DNA from: a bacterium
Lineage (GTDB): Bacteria; Patescibacteria; JAEDAM01; Absconditabacterales; Absconditicoccaceae
Direction: 5' to 3'
DNA: 31,285 bases
NCBI GenBank assembly: GCA_030528665.1
Contig: JAUMYK010000014.1
Location: forward strand, 1-31,285
A program made the translations under genes and the position numbers. A model generated the notes under the pieces. It was not told the origin of the DNA. It worked only from the letters and a program-made list of their open reading frames with translations, and made no database searches. Below, piece after piece: positions 1 to 8,800 of the stretch (positions are counted from its first letter, which is position 1; every line of letters begins with the position of its first letter).

Positions 1-83
1 CTCCTCAGATCACAGAGCTCACTTTAGAGCAGATTGCTGAGAAGTTTGGTGTAGAGTCAAAAAATATCAGAATCAAAGAGTAA
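1..83 (+). CDS. Partial gene, C-terminal 26 residues
   Basis: The frame from position 3 is open and stops at TAA 81-83; the start lies before the window. The visible tail contains LTLEQIAEKFGVES. It resembles the C-terminus of the 154-aa protein at 3119-3583, which ends with LTRKEISEKFGVSG, so this is probably the end of a paralogue of that small phage protein. The shared element looks like a short helix-turn-helix-like or capping motif, but no function can be assigned from so little sequence. A strong stem-loop (96-158) follows immediately. Confidence 0.6.
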   Translation, partial: PQITELTLEQIAEKFGVESKNIRIKE

Positions 84-95
84 AGCTCCTTACTA

Positions 96-158
96 TCAGG
101 GGCATCAAGAACTGTCGCTGTTCCTCTTGTAGGCTTCCACGGTTCTTCGTGCCCCTGA
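96..158 (+). ncRNA. Long stem-loop upstream of the Acb2/Tad1-like gene
   Basis: TCAGGGGCA (96-104) pairs perfectly with TGCCCCTGA (150-158). After a 2x2 internal loop, AAGAAC (107-112) pairs with GTTCTT (142-147). The 29-nt apical loop is free. An alternative small hairpin, CCCC-TGAT-GGGG (152-163), would compete with the outer stem, and the same CCCCTGATGGGG core returns at 441-452. The element sits between two same-strand genes and 38 nt before the start at 197. It may be a regulatory leader, a processing site or a small RNA. It has no T tract and is too short for a tRNA. Confidence 0.5.
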
Positions 159-196
159 TGGGGTGTAATCTACTTATTTTATTTCAACCTATTCAA

Positions 197-430
197 ATGC
201 ACGAAAAAGAATCAACCTATGGAGAAAAAGCCGTAGGACTGAATTTCAATCCCAGTGGAGATTGAAAAGTCAAGAGAATCAAGGAACTCTATGCTGAGAT
301 CATTGACACAATGAATAATCTCAGAGATTCAGAGGCTACTCCTGAGTTAAAAAGACTCGCTTCAGTAGCAATTACAGAAGCACAAACTGCTCAGATGCGA
401 GCAGTAAAAGCTCTGACTTGGAGAGATTAG
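197..430 (+). CDS. Acb2/Tad1-family cyclic-nucleotide sponge (anti-CBASS / anti-Thoeris type)
   Basis: A 77-aa protein with one in-frame TGA (263-265, Gly23). It has the two family signatures in order: GEKAVGLNFNPSG near the N-terminus (residues 8-20) and a C-terminal helix with VAITEAQTAQM followed by AVKALTW (about residues 56-75). Members of the phage Acb2/Tad1 domain family bind and sequester second messengers of bacterial immunity: cyclic di- and trinucleotides of CBASS for Acb2, and cyclic ADP-ribose isomers of Thoeris for Tad1. The single-domain length fits Acb2-like members. The tryptophan usually following AQM in the helix is Arg here. Assignment is from motif memory without alignment; which ligand is bound cannot be told. 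The start is ATG after an AT-rich leader (TTATTTTATTTC). Structured RNA lies on both sides. Confidence 0.72.
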
Positions 431-432
431 TC

Positions 433-497
433 AGCTTTCTCCCCTGATGGGGAGATGTGCAGAGGTTGGCAATCAGCCGTGAGAGCCTAAAGCTCTC
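433..497 (+). ncRNA. Multi-hairpin structured intergenic RNA
   Basis: Closing stem AGCTTT (433-438) pairs with AAAGCT (489-494). It encloses CTCCCC-TGAT-GGGGAG (439-454) and GGTTG-GCAAT-CAGCC (464-478). GAGAGC (481-486) can alternatively pair with GCTCTC (492-497). The element begins three bases after the stop of the Acb2/Tad1-like gene and ends 30 nt before the next start. The hairpin core CCCCTGATGGGG is shared with the element at 96-163. It is not a tRNA (no T arm). A regulatory switch, RNA stabiliser or small RNA are all possible. Confidence 0.4.
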
Positions 498-527
498 CCT
501 CTGGAGATTTACGACTTTTTTGAAAAA

Positions 528-752
528 ATGAAAAAAATTCAGAAAGAAATTGCTCGGTTAAACAAGCAAATTCAAATGTATAAAGAATTCGGAACGAATT
601 CTAGGAATAGACCAGAGCACCTGCAAGAACTTGCAGGATGGAAGAATTTTTTGATGGCTGCAACAGGTCTCCCAGAGACTGAGAGAATAAAAAAATATAA
701 AGCTTCAGGGGCTGAATTTAGATACTTATATATTATACAATGCAACCAATAA
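528..752 (+). CDS. Small hypothetical protein, 74 aa
   Basis: Not recognised. The protein is basic, with an N-terminal helix (MKKIQKEIARLNKQIQMYKE) likely to form a coiled coil, and no in-frame TGA. Its last 13 bases overlap the start of the methyltransferase at 740, which suggests translational coupling. The upstream bases (GACTTTTTTGAAAAA) resemble the T-rich leaders used elsewhere here. The gene is short, but it fills the otherwise empty space between the structured RNA and the methyltransferase. Confidence 0.6.
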   Translation: MKKIQKEIARLNKQIQMYKEFGTNSRNRPEHLQELAGWKNFLMAATGLPETERIKKYKASGAEFRYLYIIQCNQ

Positions 753-1798
753 CCGTCCTCTCCCTCTTTGATGGGATGAGTTGTTGAAGATTAGCACTAG
801 AGAGAGCTGGGATACCTGTTGCTAGCTATTACGCAAGCGAGATTGATCGCTATGCAATCACAATTAGCAAAAAGAATTACCCAAGCATCATCCATATAGG
901 AGATGTGAGCAAATGTGAGTATAGATATATGAGATGAACCAAGCATCAGTGATATTATCTACTCGGAGAACCTAATTCAGATCCACTTTGCACAAATATG
1001 CGGAGAACAGATATTGACCTCCTCATAGGAGGAAGTCCTTGTCAGTGATTCTCCTCTGCGGGCAAGAGACTCAATTTCGAGGATCCTCGCTCTAAGCTCT
1101 TCTTTGAGTTCGTTCGCATTCTGAAGGAAGCTCATCCTAGATACTTCCTCCTGGAGAATGTCAAAATGAAGCAGGAACGGCAGAATATCATCTCTGAGCA
1201 CCTGTTCAACATCCAACCAGTAGAAATAGACTCAGCTCTCGTTTCAGCTCAGAGGAGAAAAAGGCTCTACCGAGTAGGGAAAAGGAATGAAGACTGAACC
1301 TACTCCCAGGTCCACATCAGCCAGCCAGCAGATAAGGGAATTTTTCTAGGAGACATCCTAGAGTCTGAGGTAGACCCTAAGTACTACCTCTCAGACAAGG
1401 CAATAGAGATGATGATTAAGTACCTCAATCCATCTTATGAGATCACAGGCAAAAGCAATACCCTCACCACAGAACTTGCCCATACCATAGGCAAGAATAT
1501 GAGTCCAAAGCTCGTAACTGAGGTTGGGGATGTGCTGTACAACAGAGCTCACGGCTATTTCCGCGGAAGTCTCCATGCAGACAAGTCTCCTACAATCAGA
1601 TGTCAGGTAAATGGAAATATATTGTGTCTAACTAGAGAATATCTTAGGAGACTCACACCTATTGAGTGTGAGAGACTCCAAACCCTACCTGATAACTATA
1701 CAGAATGAGTCTCCAATTCTCAGCGTTATAAGATGCTCGGCAATGGGCGGACTGTAGATGTTATCGCTCACATATTCCGTGGGATGTTCAAGGATTAA
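740..1798 (+). CDS. C5-cytosine DNA methyltransferase
   Basis: A 352-aa SAM-dependent DNA (cytosine-5) methyltransferase. Visible motifs: motif I LSLFDGMSCGRLALERAG (about residues 7-24), motif IV GGSPCQGFSSAGK with catalytic Cys101, motif VI ENV (139-141), motif VIII SAQRRKRLY (about 170), and the C-terminal GNGRTVDVIAHIF of motifs IX-X. Six in-frame TGA codons (785, 935, 950, 1046, 1295, 1706) are read as Gly. Three of them fall on invariant family glycines (SCG, PCQG, YTEG), making this the best evidence for code 25. The target-recognition part (about 190-310) looks complete. No restriction enzyme neighbour is visible, so protection of phage DNA against host restriction is the likely role; the recognition sequence is unknown. 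Confidence 0.95.
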
Positions 1799-1828
1799 AT
1801 CAGTTTTATTTATTTTTTACACTACAAT

Positions 1829-2122
1829 ATGGAAAAACTACTTAATTTACTCAATGAGTATAAACAAGGAAAACCGTTTCAATTCACTGGATACGATGAA
1901 GAGTACGGAATGTTTGATACCAACCTCAATATGGATGGCAATACCTCGTTGCCAGCAGAAACGATAGTATGCAAAAAATTCTGATTCATTCATTGGCTGG
2001 TCGAGAACGACAAGACACTACCTATCAATCCACTCTACGGATATAGTAAGACTGACCGAGTTATTATTACTTTATCGGTCAAGGACGATCCAATCAGCTT
2101 TTTAATTTCCTTACTGAAGTAG
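1829..2122 (+). CDS. Hypothetical phage protein, 97 aa
   Basis: No known function. The N-terminus MEKLLNLLNEYK and the central KKFGFIHWLVENDK resemble a recurring family of small phage early proteins, recalled by pattern and not confirmed. One in-frame TGA encodes the Gly of KKFGFIHW, at a position between aromatic residues. The gene is preceded by the T-rich leader TTTTATTTATTTTTTAC before ATG and begins the run of small genes that share the AATCAGACTTTT spacer element. Confidence 0.75.
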
Positions 2123-2182
2123 ATGTATTCGTGGCATCACGAACACATTAAATCAGACTTTTAACCTTTATTTATATTGAAA

Positions 2183-2656
2183 ATGACCAAAAAAGAAAAG
2201 ATAGAAGTCATCTATAAAGAGATGGCGAATAAGGAGTTAACATTTTGATGTCTTATAAAAACTAGTGAAGATAAAATAGAAATGATTTGTTCTGAACTTG
2301 TAAATAATTGAACTTCGTTTTGTACCATTCCTTATCCTCAGGGAAGACGATGTTGATTCACAACAAAATATGATCTAAAAAATTCAATATGGATCAACCT
2401 TGATTCAAGAAGAAGTATCAAAGAAATCATCTGACACCCTGTAATGATATGAGATGTGCTAGATTGGCTAGATAAAAAAATCTGCCTCCTCATAGATCAG
2501 GGGAAGGATATTGAAAAACTTCTTAAAGGTTCAGATGCACTTAATTTGAGGCTCCTCAATATATGGAAACATAAAACCAAACCATTAGATGAGCAACCTG
2601 ATCACTGTATAGATTATGTAACCGATCTCCTTGATAAATTTGGGAGTGTAATCTAA
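2183..2656 (+). CDS. Hypothetical phage protein, 157 aa
   Basis: Function unknown. Five in-frame TGA codons are needed. The segment IIGHPVMIGDVLDWLDK (around residues 83-99) uses TGA for both glycines. It is followed by a helical part and a tail with KTKPLDEQPDHCIDYV, features that recur in small phage proteins of similar length. There is no signal peptide or membrane segment. The gene is flanked by spacers carrying AATCAGACTTTT and probably belongs to one early transcript with its neighbours. Confidence 0.78.
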
Positions 2657-2688
2657 TTCAGACTTTTATTTCTTTTTTTCTAACAATT

Positions 2689-3084
2689 ATGCAAGAACTA
2701 GAAAGCCTCCTCAACTCTCTCATCCAGCAAGGCTGGAAGCCTAAAGACAGAGAGGTTGTCTCAATCAAACTCGATCAAGAATTTACAAAATCAGAAGGCA
2801 AAACAGTATTTTATTGTAATTGTAAGGAGTGATTCTGATTTTATGTTGATTTGAGGTGGCTCGTGAGTCTAGAGAGCTGACTGTGGCGGTTTGTATACGA
2901 TAATAAGATGATAAAACAAAGCTCAGGAGAGCGAACATTGAACCCAACTTATTGACCTGAATGAGCTGATTGCGATTGGAGTATTCAATCAAATGAGGCA
3001 CAATACCGACTCCTAGAATCAGCACTCGTTCCTGAGGAGGAGCTGGCTCAATTCCTCATAGATAATATAAAAACAGAAAACTAA
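2689..3084 (+). CDS. Hypothetical protein, 131 aa
   Basis: Not recognised. Five of its eight glycines are encoded by TGA. A CNCKEG motif near residues 45-50 resembles half of a metal-binding cluster, but no second pair of cysteines is obvious, so zinc binding is doubtful. The C-terminus is acidic (VPEEELAQFLIDN). The start is ATG after the leader TTTTATTTCTTTTTTTC, and the spacing to the previous stop is about 30 nt, like its neighbours. Confidence 0.75.
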
Positions 3085-3118
3085 ATCTGATTTATTTTAC
3101 TTTTTACAAATAGAAATT

Positions 3119-3583
3119 ATGAAATTCAAAGTAGGAGATAAGGTTAGGCTTACAAGGGAAGCCATAGCCTCAAAAGAAAATAGAAATTATAGAGTGTTTG
3201 AATTTGAAGTGATTTGAGTGGAAGTGATAGGTATTAAGGATGATTTTGTTGCATATAAATATAAGGATAGATGTTACTGAAACGAATATGAAGCAAACCT
3301 TGAACTCGTTCCTGAAGAACCTGAGTTCGAGTATGGAGAGGAAATTGAGGTATGGGATTGGTCTTCTGACAAATGGTATAAAAGAATATTTATTTATAAA
3401 ATCCCTTGAAAGGTTTGAATTGCATATGCTTGCGTTTCCAAGCACAAAGAAGGAGATTTCAAAAGTTGAAAAACTTTTGAAGTTGATTTACGGAAAACTG
3501 TTCGCAAACTCAGACCACAACTCACACGCAAGGAGATTTCAGAGAAGTTCTGAGTGAGTGGGGATTTTATCTTGATTGATTAA
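3119..3583 (+). CDS. Small phage protein with SH3-like N-terminus, 154 aa
   Basis: The N-terminus MKFKVGDKVRLTREA is typical of small SH3-like barrels. A second GDKVR-type strand pattern follows at EYGEEIEVWDWS, then a region with WYKRIFIYKIPGK. Six in-frame TGA codons supply over half of its glycines. The C-terminus (LTRKEISEKFGVSG) matches the tail of the partial gene at 1-83, indicating a duplicated family in this genome. No catalytic residues are apparent. Role unknown; nucleic-acid or protein binding is a guess from the SH3-like start. Confidence 0.75.
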
Positions 3584-3590
3584 AAAAAGA

Positions 3591-3803
3591 ATGAAATCAG
3601 ACTTTAAGCCCTGAGATAGGGTAAGATATACTCAAAAATACATAGAGAAAACTGAGCGCGCTATAGGTCGTCACTTCCATTGGCGAGACTATGAGTATAC
3701 AATTATTGAGCAAGTCCTAGATAAAGTCTATCTGTGTGAATGTAAGGAACTAGATGATCTAAGCCTGCTTAACGCTTGGCTTTGTGAAAAAATAGAAGAC
3801 TAA
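3591..3803 (+). CDS. Small SH3-like protein, 70 aa
   Basis: The protein begins MKSDFKPGDRVRYTQK, so it shares the GD[KR]VR start with the gene immediately upstream and may be a shortened relative. One in-frame TGA encodes the Gly of PGDRVR. The first codons (ATGAAATCAGACTTTAA) contain the same AATCAGACTTT string that forms the spacer in front of the other genes of this cluster, so the coding start may have been recruited from a spacer copy. It ends 3 nt before a strong terminator. Confidence 0.7.
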
Positions 3804-3805
3804 AG

Positions 3806-3835
3806 AAAACTCCTGCTAGTGGGCAGGAGGTTTTT
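3806..3835 (+). terminator. Intrinsic terminator of the small-gene operon
   Basis: CTCCTGC (3810-3816) pairs with GCAGGAG (3823-3829) and is followed by TTTTT (3831-3835). A-rich bases before the stem extend the pairing. It closes the plus-strand cluster that ends at 3803. Confidence 0.85.
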
Positions 3836-4117
3836 CGTAGCACTCATTTTGAAAGAGTGACTTTCACTTGCAAATAAAATATAAAATTTTATAATCCCAC
3901 TATGCTCAATTTTGAGCGTCAAAAAAATGTAGCCCGCCAGCTACATCAATATTGATTATAATTGATTTTATTATTTTTGCAAATTTTTCAAAAGAAAATT
4001 TACAATTCTTTTATACAAAATTGCTTATATAATTCAAGAGGAAATCAGTTAAAATAGATAGGGATGTAGAAAGAAGCCATTTTTTTGAAACTTTTATCTA
4101 TTTTTTTGATAAGGAAA
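3836..4117. other. AT-rich intergenic region with small hairpins, probable promoter of the BRO gene
   Basis: No gene is seen on either strand. It contains the inverted repeats GCTCAA/TTGAGC near 3904-3917 and TGTAGC/GCTACA near 3929-3946, then very AT-rich sequence with a TATAAT-like box near 4030. Candidate -35 boxes are at poor spacing, so no promoter is called. Its position after a terminator and before an isolated regulatory gene makes it the likely promoter and operator zone. Confidence 0.35.
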
Positions 4118-4969
4118 ATGTGAAACTATCAATTAAGACTTCTTCAATATGAGGAAGAAAAAAACCATTTTCAAGATGTGAGAATGGTTGAAATCAATGG
4201 GAAAACTTGGTTTGTCGCTAGCGATGTAGCAAGGGTTTTATGATACAAAAACACAAGTGCAACAATAAACAAACACTGTGATAAAGGGGGTATAACAAAA
4301 CGGTATACCCCTAGTACAAGTGGAGAACAGAACTACATTCTGATCGATGAGCCGAATGTGTACAGACTAATTACTTCTTCAAAAAAACCTTGAGCAAAGA
4401 AGTTTGAGAAATGGATTTATGAAGAGGTATTACCTCAGATCAGGAAACAAGGATTTTATGGGAAAATTGATCGCTCTATCTTACCGAACTTTATTCAAAG
4501 GTTTGTAGCAAATATCCATCATATCCCAAGAACACACTTCTCGGTAATTGGAGAGCTCTTTATTACAGTTTATGGAGAATTAGAAAAAGTAGGCTATCAA
4601 ATTCCAGATAAGGCTCAAAATGGCAAGCAAATGATGCCAGACATATCTGTAGGACTTGTATTCTCAAAATTCCTTAAAGAAAAATACCCTGAATGGTATG
4701 AAACAAGACAAACATATGTGCATATTTTCCCTGATGGAAAAGAAAAAGAAGCGTATATGTATCCTCTTTCTGCTTTGCCTGTGTTTAGAGAATTTGTATT
4801 TGATGTATGGTTTAATAACTATGCAGACAATTACTTCAAAACTCGTGATCCGTTAGCACTTAATTACCTACCAAAGGTACTTATCTCAGAGGAGAGTATT
4901 ACAAAAGAAGCACAAAAAATCAGACCAAGACTAAAATCTGTAAAACAGACAGTAAAAAAAGAAAAGTAA
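4118..4969 (+). CDS. BRO-family antirepressor-like protein
   Basis: A 283-aa protein. The N-terminal Bro-N domain (about residues 10-115) has the expected order: RMVEINGKTWFVASDVARVLGYKN, a variable loop, then ILIDEPNVYRLITSSKKP and KFEKWIYEEVLPQIRKQG. Three in-frame TGA codons include conserved Gly positions (VLGYKN, KPGAKKFEKW). The C-terminal part, with HFSVIGELFITVYGELE and a DPLALNYLPKVL end, resembles a domain found after Bro-N in some phage proteins. Such proteins are phage or prophage regulators that bind DNA or act as antirepressors. The gene is isolated between a terminator and two further terminators, as expected for its own regulated unit. Confidence 0.85.
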
Positions 4970-4976
4970 AAAACTA

Positions 4977-5009
4977 AAAACTCTCTTACCTCTTGAAGAG
5001 AGTTTTTTT
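4977..5009 (+). terminator. Intrinsic terminator after the BRO gene
   Basis: CTCTCTT (4981-4987) pairs with AAGAGAG (4996-5002), extended by AAAA/TTTT, and is followed by seven T (5003-5009). The loop is ACCTCTTG. Confidence 0.9.
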
Positions 5010-5068
5010 GATCAATCCCCCCTTGCAATCCTCCCCCTAATCACTACACTCCCCAATGTACGTGTACA

Positions 5069-5093
5069 CCCCTCGATGAGAGGGGCTTTTTTT
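5069..5093 (+). terminator. Second intrinsic terminator
   Basis: CCCCTC (5069-5074) pairs with GAGGGG (5080-5085) around a 5-nt loop and is followed by seven T (5087-5093). It lies only 60 nt after the previous terminator with no gene between, so it either backs up termination or ends a short independent transcript. Confidence 0.8.
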
Positions 5094-5174
5094 ATGCAAT
5101 CAAAAATACATATACCACAAAAACCTAATAAGTCCAATTGAGAAGCAAAGAAACTCAAGAAAAGACTTGAATAA
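5094..5174 (+). CDS. Possible 26-aa peptide gene
   Basis: ATG directly after the T tract of the terminator opens a 26-codon frame with one TGA and a TAA stop. The product is strongly basic (GEAKKLKKRLE at the end). It lacks the usual spacing of the T-rich leader (the T run touches the ATG), so it may be chance. It is listed because the basic composition and the code-25 stop are consistent with a real peptide. Confidence 0.25.
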
Positions 5175-5228
5175 ACAGAGGTAGTAAGTAAGCTACTAGT
5201 GTTATTATTTATTTACCAATACTTACCT

Positions 5229-5387
5229 ATGGAAAAACAACTAGAAGCAATCGCTCAAGCTTATGGAATTCCTACCTTAGAGACACAACACTCTGACTCA
5301 GAGGACTTTCATGATATACCTGTATGGGCTCTCAAAGCTATGCTTGAGGAAGCATACAAAAAAGGAAAAAAGGATGCAAAAAAATAA
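5229..5387 (+). CDS. DUF6900-like small phage protein, 52 aa
   Basis: The protein contains GIPTLETQHSDSEDFHDIPV followed by WALKAMLEEAYKKGKKDA. This is the compact signature of DUF6900-type proteins (TLETR..DS.DFHD..VW.L..ALE.AY..G), which are common in phages and plasmids and have no known function. The length agrees with the family. The start was chosen at ATG 5229 after the leader TTATTATTTATTTACC; an upstream in-frame GTG at 5199 would add ten unlikely residues. No TGA codon. Confidence 0.8.
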   Translation: MEKQLEAIAQAYGIPTLETQHSDSEDFHDIPVWALKAMLEEAYKKGKKDAKK

Positions 5388-5391
5388 AAAG

Positions 5392-5415
5392 AAATCTGAC
5401 TTAATCGTCAGATTT
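5392..5415. terminator. Bidirectional terminator at the convergent junction
   Basis: AAATCTGAC (5392-5400) pairs with GTCAGATTT (5407-5415), a nine-base perfect stem with a 6-nt loop. On the minus strand it is followed by TTTCTTTTTATTTTTTT, and on the plus strand by a short T run. It separates the plus-strand gene ending at 5387 from the minus-strand operon ending at 5425. Confidence 0.85.
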
Positions 5416-5424
5416 TCAAAATCA

Positions 5425-5808
5425 TTACTTCTCTAAAAACACTTCCCCTATCTCAAATCAATCTTTACTTTTTACAAATCATACAATCAAACCTTCTGTA
5501 TAAGCTTTCTCCCAATTCTCATACTTTTCTAGCAACCTTTCTCCGTAGTCAGAAATACAAACAATTTTAACTTCTTTCTTTTTCTGTATAAGTTCTCACA
5601 AGAAATCATTTCCTAGAGCTTCTTCCCATCCAGATCAAGGGAAATAGTTATCAAGCAAAATAATAGCTCAATTCTTTATTTTATCTACGAAAAGAAGCGG
5701 ACTTTTGATGTTCTTTTTTACAGGATATTCCCAATCAGGGAAAAGATGTTTGATTTCTTTATAAATCTTTTCCCCATATTGATCATCTAGTATCCAGCAA
5801 GTTTGCAT
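5425..5808 (-). CDS. Receiver-like (REC-fold) small protein, 127 aa
   Basis: The arrangement matches a response-regulator receiver domain. An acidic pair ends the first strand (CWILDDQYG), a hydrophobic third strand ends in Asp (AIILLDNYFPGSGW, about residues 55-68), the fourth strand ends in Ser (KIVCISDYG), and the fifth strand has Lys (VGFVKSK). Five in-frame TGA codons. Being a stand-alone receiver in a phage late operon is unusual; it has no output domain and no kinase neighbour. It follows the giant virion protein by 5 nt, so the two are co-transcribed. Fold assignment is by motif spacing only. It could be a phosphorylation-independent mimic that binds a host regulator. Confidence 0.45.
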
Positions 5809-5813
5809 AGCAT

Positions 5814-8800
5814 TTATTTTGAGTAAAGTTTACCAAAGAGCTTTTCCGCCTTATCATTTATAAATCAAAGCTTTTCTAAAGGGATTTCTTTTCAAAGCTT
5901 TCTATAAGCTTCTAATAAATGCCTTCCATCTTCTAAAACAAGATTTCAAGCCTGATCAATCCCAATCATTATTCTTTCATTCAGATTTCTTCAGTTTTTT
6001 GTAAGGAGTGTTTCAGCTTCTTTGAGGGAAAGTTTATCCCCTTCTAGTCTATTTGGCTTTACTCAAGTATACTTGTTTTCCAGAGAATTTCAAATCAGCT
6101 TAGAGATTTTTTGAGCATCTATACTTTTTAGAGAAAAGTAAGTAGCATGAGGTTTAAAGTCTTTCCCAAAATCATTAAATTTAACATAATCATATCACTT
6201 ATTTTTTAGAGCTTCTCTTACATTCGCATCATCAAAGATTTCATACATATTTGTCCCCATAGTAAACTTTTTAGCTGTAGCAACACCTCTCAATCTTTCT
6301 AGATCATACCATTCTGCTCCTTTCCGATTATCTTTAATAATTTGCAGAAGTTCATCACTAGGATTGCTAAAGTCAGCTAGCTTTTGGGGGCTTACTGTTT
6401 GAGAAATAATCTTTTCTCAATATCATTGTGCTACTTTCTTGCTATCGGTATAAGCATCAAAGCTAAATTTTTTTTGCCCTCATTCTTTGATTCCTCTATA
6501 GAGAGTGATTTTGTCTTTTGCAGCTTCACGGAGCTTACCTAAACCCCTTTCTATCACTTCTCCACCATTCTTTTTTGCATCATCCAACACTTTTTTCAGT
6601 GATTTTGTAGGTTCAAAATGCGTAACCACAACTGCACCATTCTCCCTTTTTGCTCCTATTAATAGTGAATCCCCATCAGGTAACTCTTTGATAAGGTTAA
6701 TATGTCCTTCTACGTCATTAAGATTTTTAACCATATAGTCCCAGTCGTTCGCTGTAGCGATCAGGTTTTCGTGGCTAAAAGGTCAGTGTTTTTGGAAGAT
6801 TTTTTCATATCTTTCAGTAGTAAGTTCTAGCGGTCTTACCTTTCCATCGTAAAACGCCTCAGCTGGTACTTGGGCGAGACTTCCTTTTTCTAGTTCTCAA
6901 AGTTTGATAGCTTCCACGATATGAGTTTTCCCTTTCAGGTTCTCTGTTAGAGAAAGTTGGTGTTTATTTGAGAATTGTCGTTTTTTGAAGTCTCAGCTTC
7001 TAATATCCGTCCAATTTCAATATCTAATTTCACGACCATCTATTTTTCTATACGATTGATTTGCATTCTTATCAGAATTATGTATACTTACATTATCGGA
7101 CTGGTTGGCTGTGGCTCTTCTACCACCCAATCAGTCCTTTAAATCTACCGATGTGGGCTCTTTCCCCTGCGGTAGGTTTTTTTGAGTGTTAATTTTTCAA
7201 CCTTCTATGTCTGATTTAATCTTATTAAGAAGGGCTTTATCTGCTTCACTAAGCATAGTTCTCTTAGCTATTTTTTCATTGATTTCTTCTAATTTCATTA
7301 AAGCTTCAGGAGACATTTTAGAAGCGATTTTATCAAGATGAGCTTTTGAGATTTTAGAAAAAATCGAATCTCAAAAATACGAAACCAAAGCACCAACCGC
7401 AGCTCCAGTCCAAGAATTAGTTAGGTATCCGAGTCCTACGGCTCAGGATATAGGAGAAATCAGTTTTGATAATTTAGGAGTATTAGTATAGGCTTTTGCT
7501 AGCTTTTCTACTCAATGGATTGCACTTACTCTTTCCAAGAGATCAGGAGCTATCTCACTAAGTCTTTCAGCCATTCTTGCTCTATTCTCCCCTCAGATCG
7601 TTTTTATAATTTGATTAAAATTATCTCTAATTTGCCCTCTTCTATCTCCTTGTCTATAGACAATTCCTTCTTGGATTTGGTTAAGATCATCAATTCTTTT
7701 TCTATAAAGCTTATCTAATTCTGCAAGTCCAGGTATTTGTCCTTTTGCTACATTGTCTATTGCTCATCTAATATCTCTAATCACTTTCATCCCCTCACTT
7801 GTCGTTCCACTATCCCATTTACTCAGCTGATCAGATACTTTACGGAGATTAAGTATAGTATTTGCATCGTTCACAAGACCACCATTTACTCTATCGAGGA
7901 GCGTTGAGATTGCATGCATATCCTCATTTTTCACGATTGAACTATAACCAAAATCCAAAGATCAGTTTTCTAAAACTTTAATATCGTGTTTCTCCAAAAT
8001 CTCTTTAATCTCATCAAGAGCTGGAGTAATATCTACCTTTGTATTAACCTCCCTAATTTTCTGATAAAGAGGTCAAGACTCTGAAAAGGCTTCCTTAGCA
8101 CGATTGATAGCATTGAGTAAATCCGAACCGACTTTTTCATATTGTGGTCTGCTAATTTCCTTAATATCTTGAGGAACACCATGTTGTTCAATGATATTCT
8201 TTGCATCTTTTCGATATTCCGATACATAGGGGTTATTCTGAATACCTTTCCTTGTATCTTTATCGAGTCCAGAAATAATACTCTTTGCCTTTTCTCAGAG
8301 ATCAAGAGCCATTATTCAATCTTTTGCTTTTCAGAGTCAATAACTAAGACCTTTCCCTGCTCCCTTCATCATGATATTTGCAGGGTCTACAGCATCAGCC
8401 ACTTTCGCTACTTCTCCAGCCACTTTCCCTACTTTAGAGAGTTTTGAAGCAGTGTTTGACAGTTTGGCAAATTGAGCTCCTTTTGACCCAGCATTTACCC
8501 CAGCTTTTAGAGCTCACGATACAGGAGAAAGGACGCTCAGAATATCAGAAATAACTCCTACAGGGTCAGTATAAGCAGTATGGCTGAATTTCTCTCGACT
8601 TCAATATCTCTCTGCAATTGCACTCCCCATAGCATCAGCAGTTTCATTAACACCAGACCAAAAGTCCGATCCCTCAGCAAGCCGATCATCAACACCTACA
8701 GCATTTGCAACACCTCCCAATACTCATTTTCCTAAACCTTTAAGACCATCCCAAGGATTAGCAAAAAAATTTCCCATATCTGAAGCGAGATTCACAGTAG

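Noticed and set aside
740..1798. Reading TGA as tryptophan (code 4) or as a programmed read-through stop
   Set aside because: TGA occupies invariant Gly sites in the methyltransferase motifs and occurs dozens of times across all genes without special context; Trp is encoded by TGG as usual.
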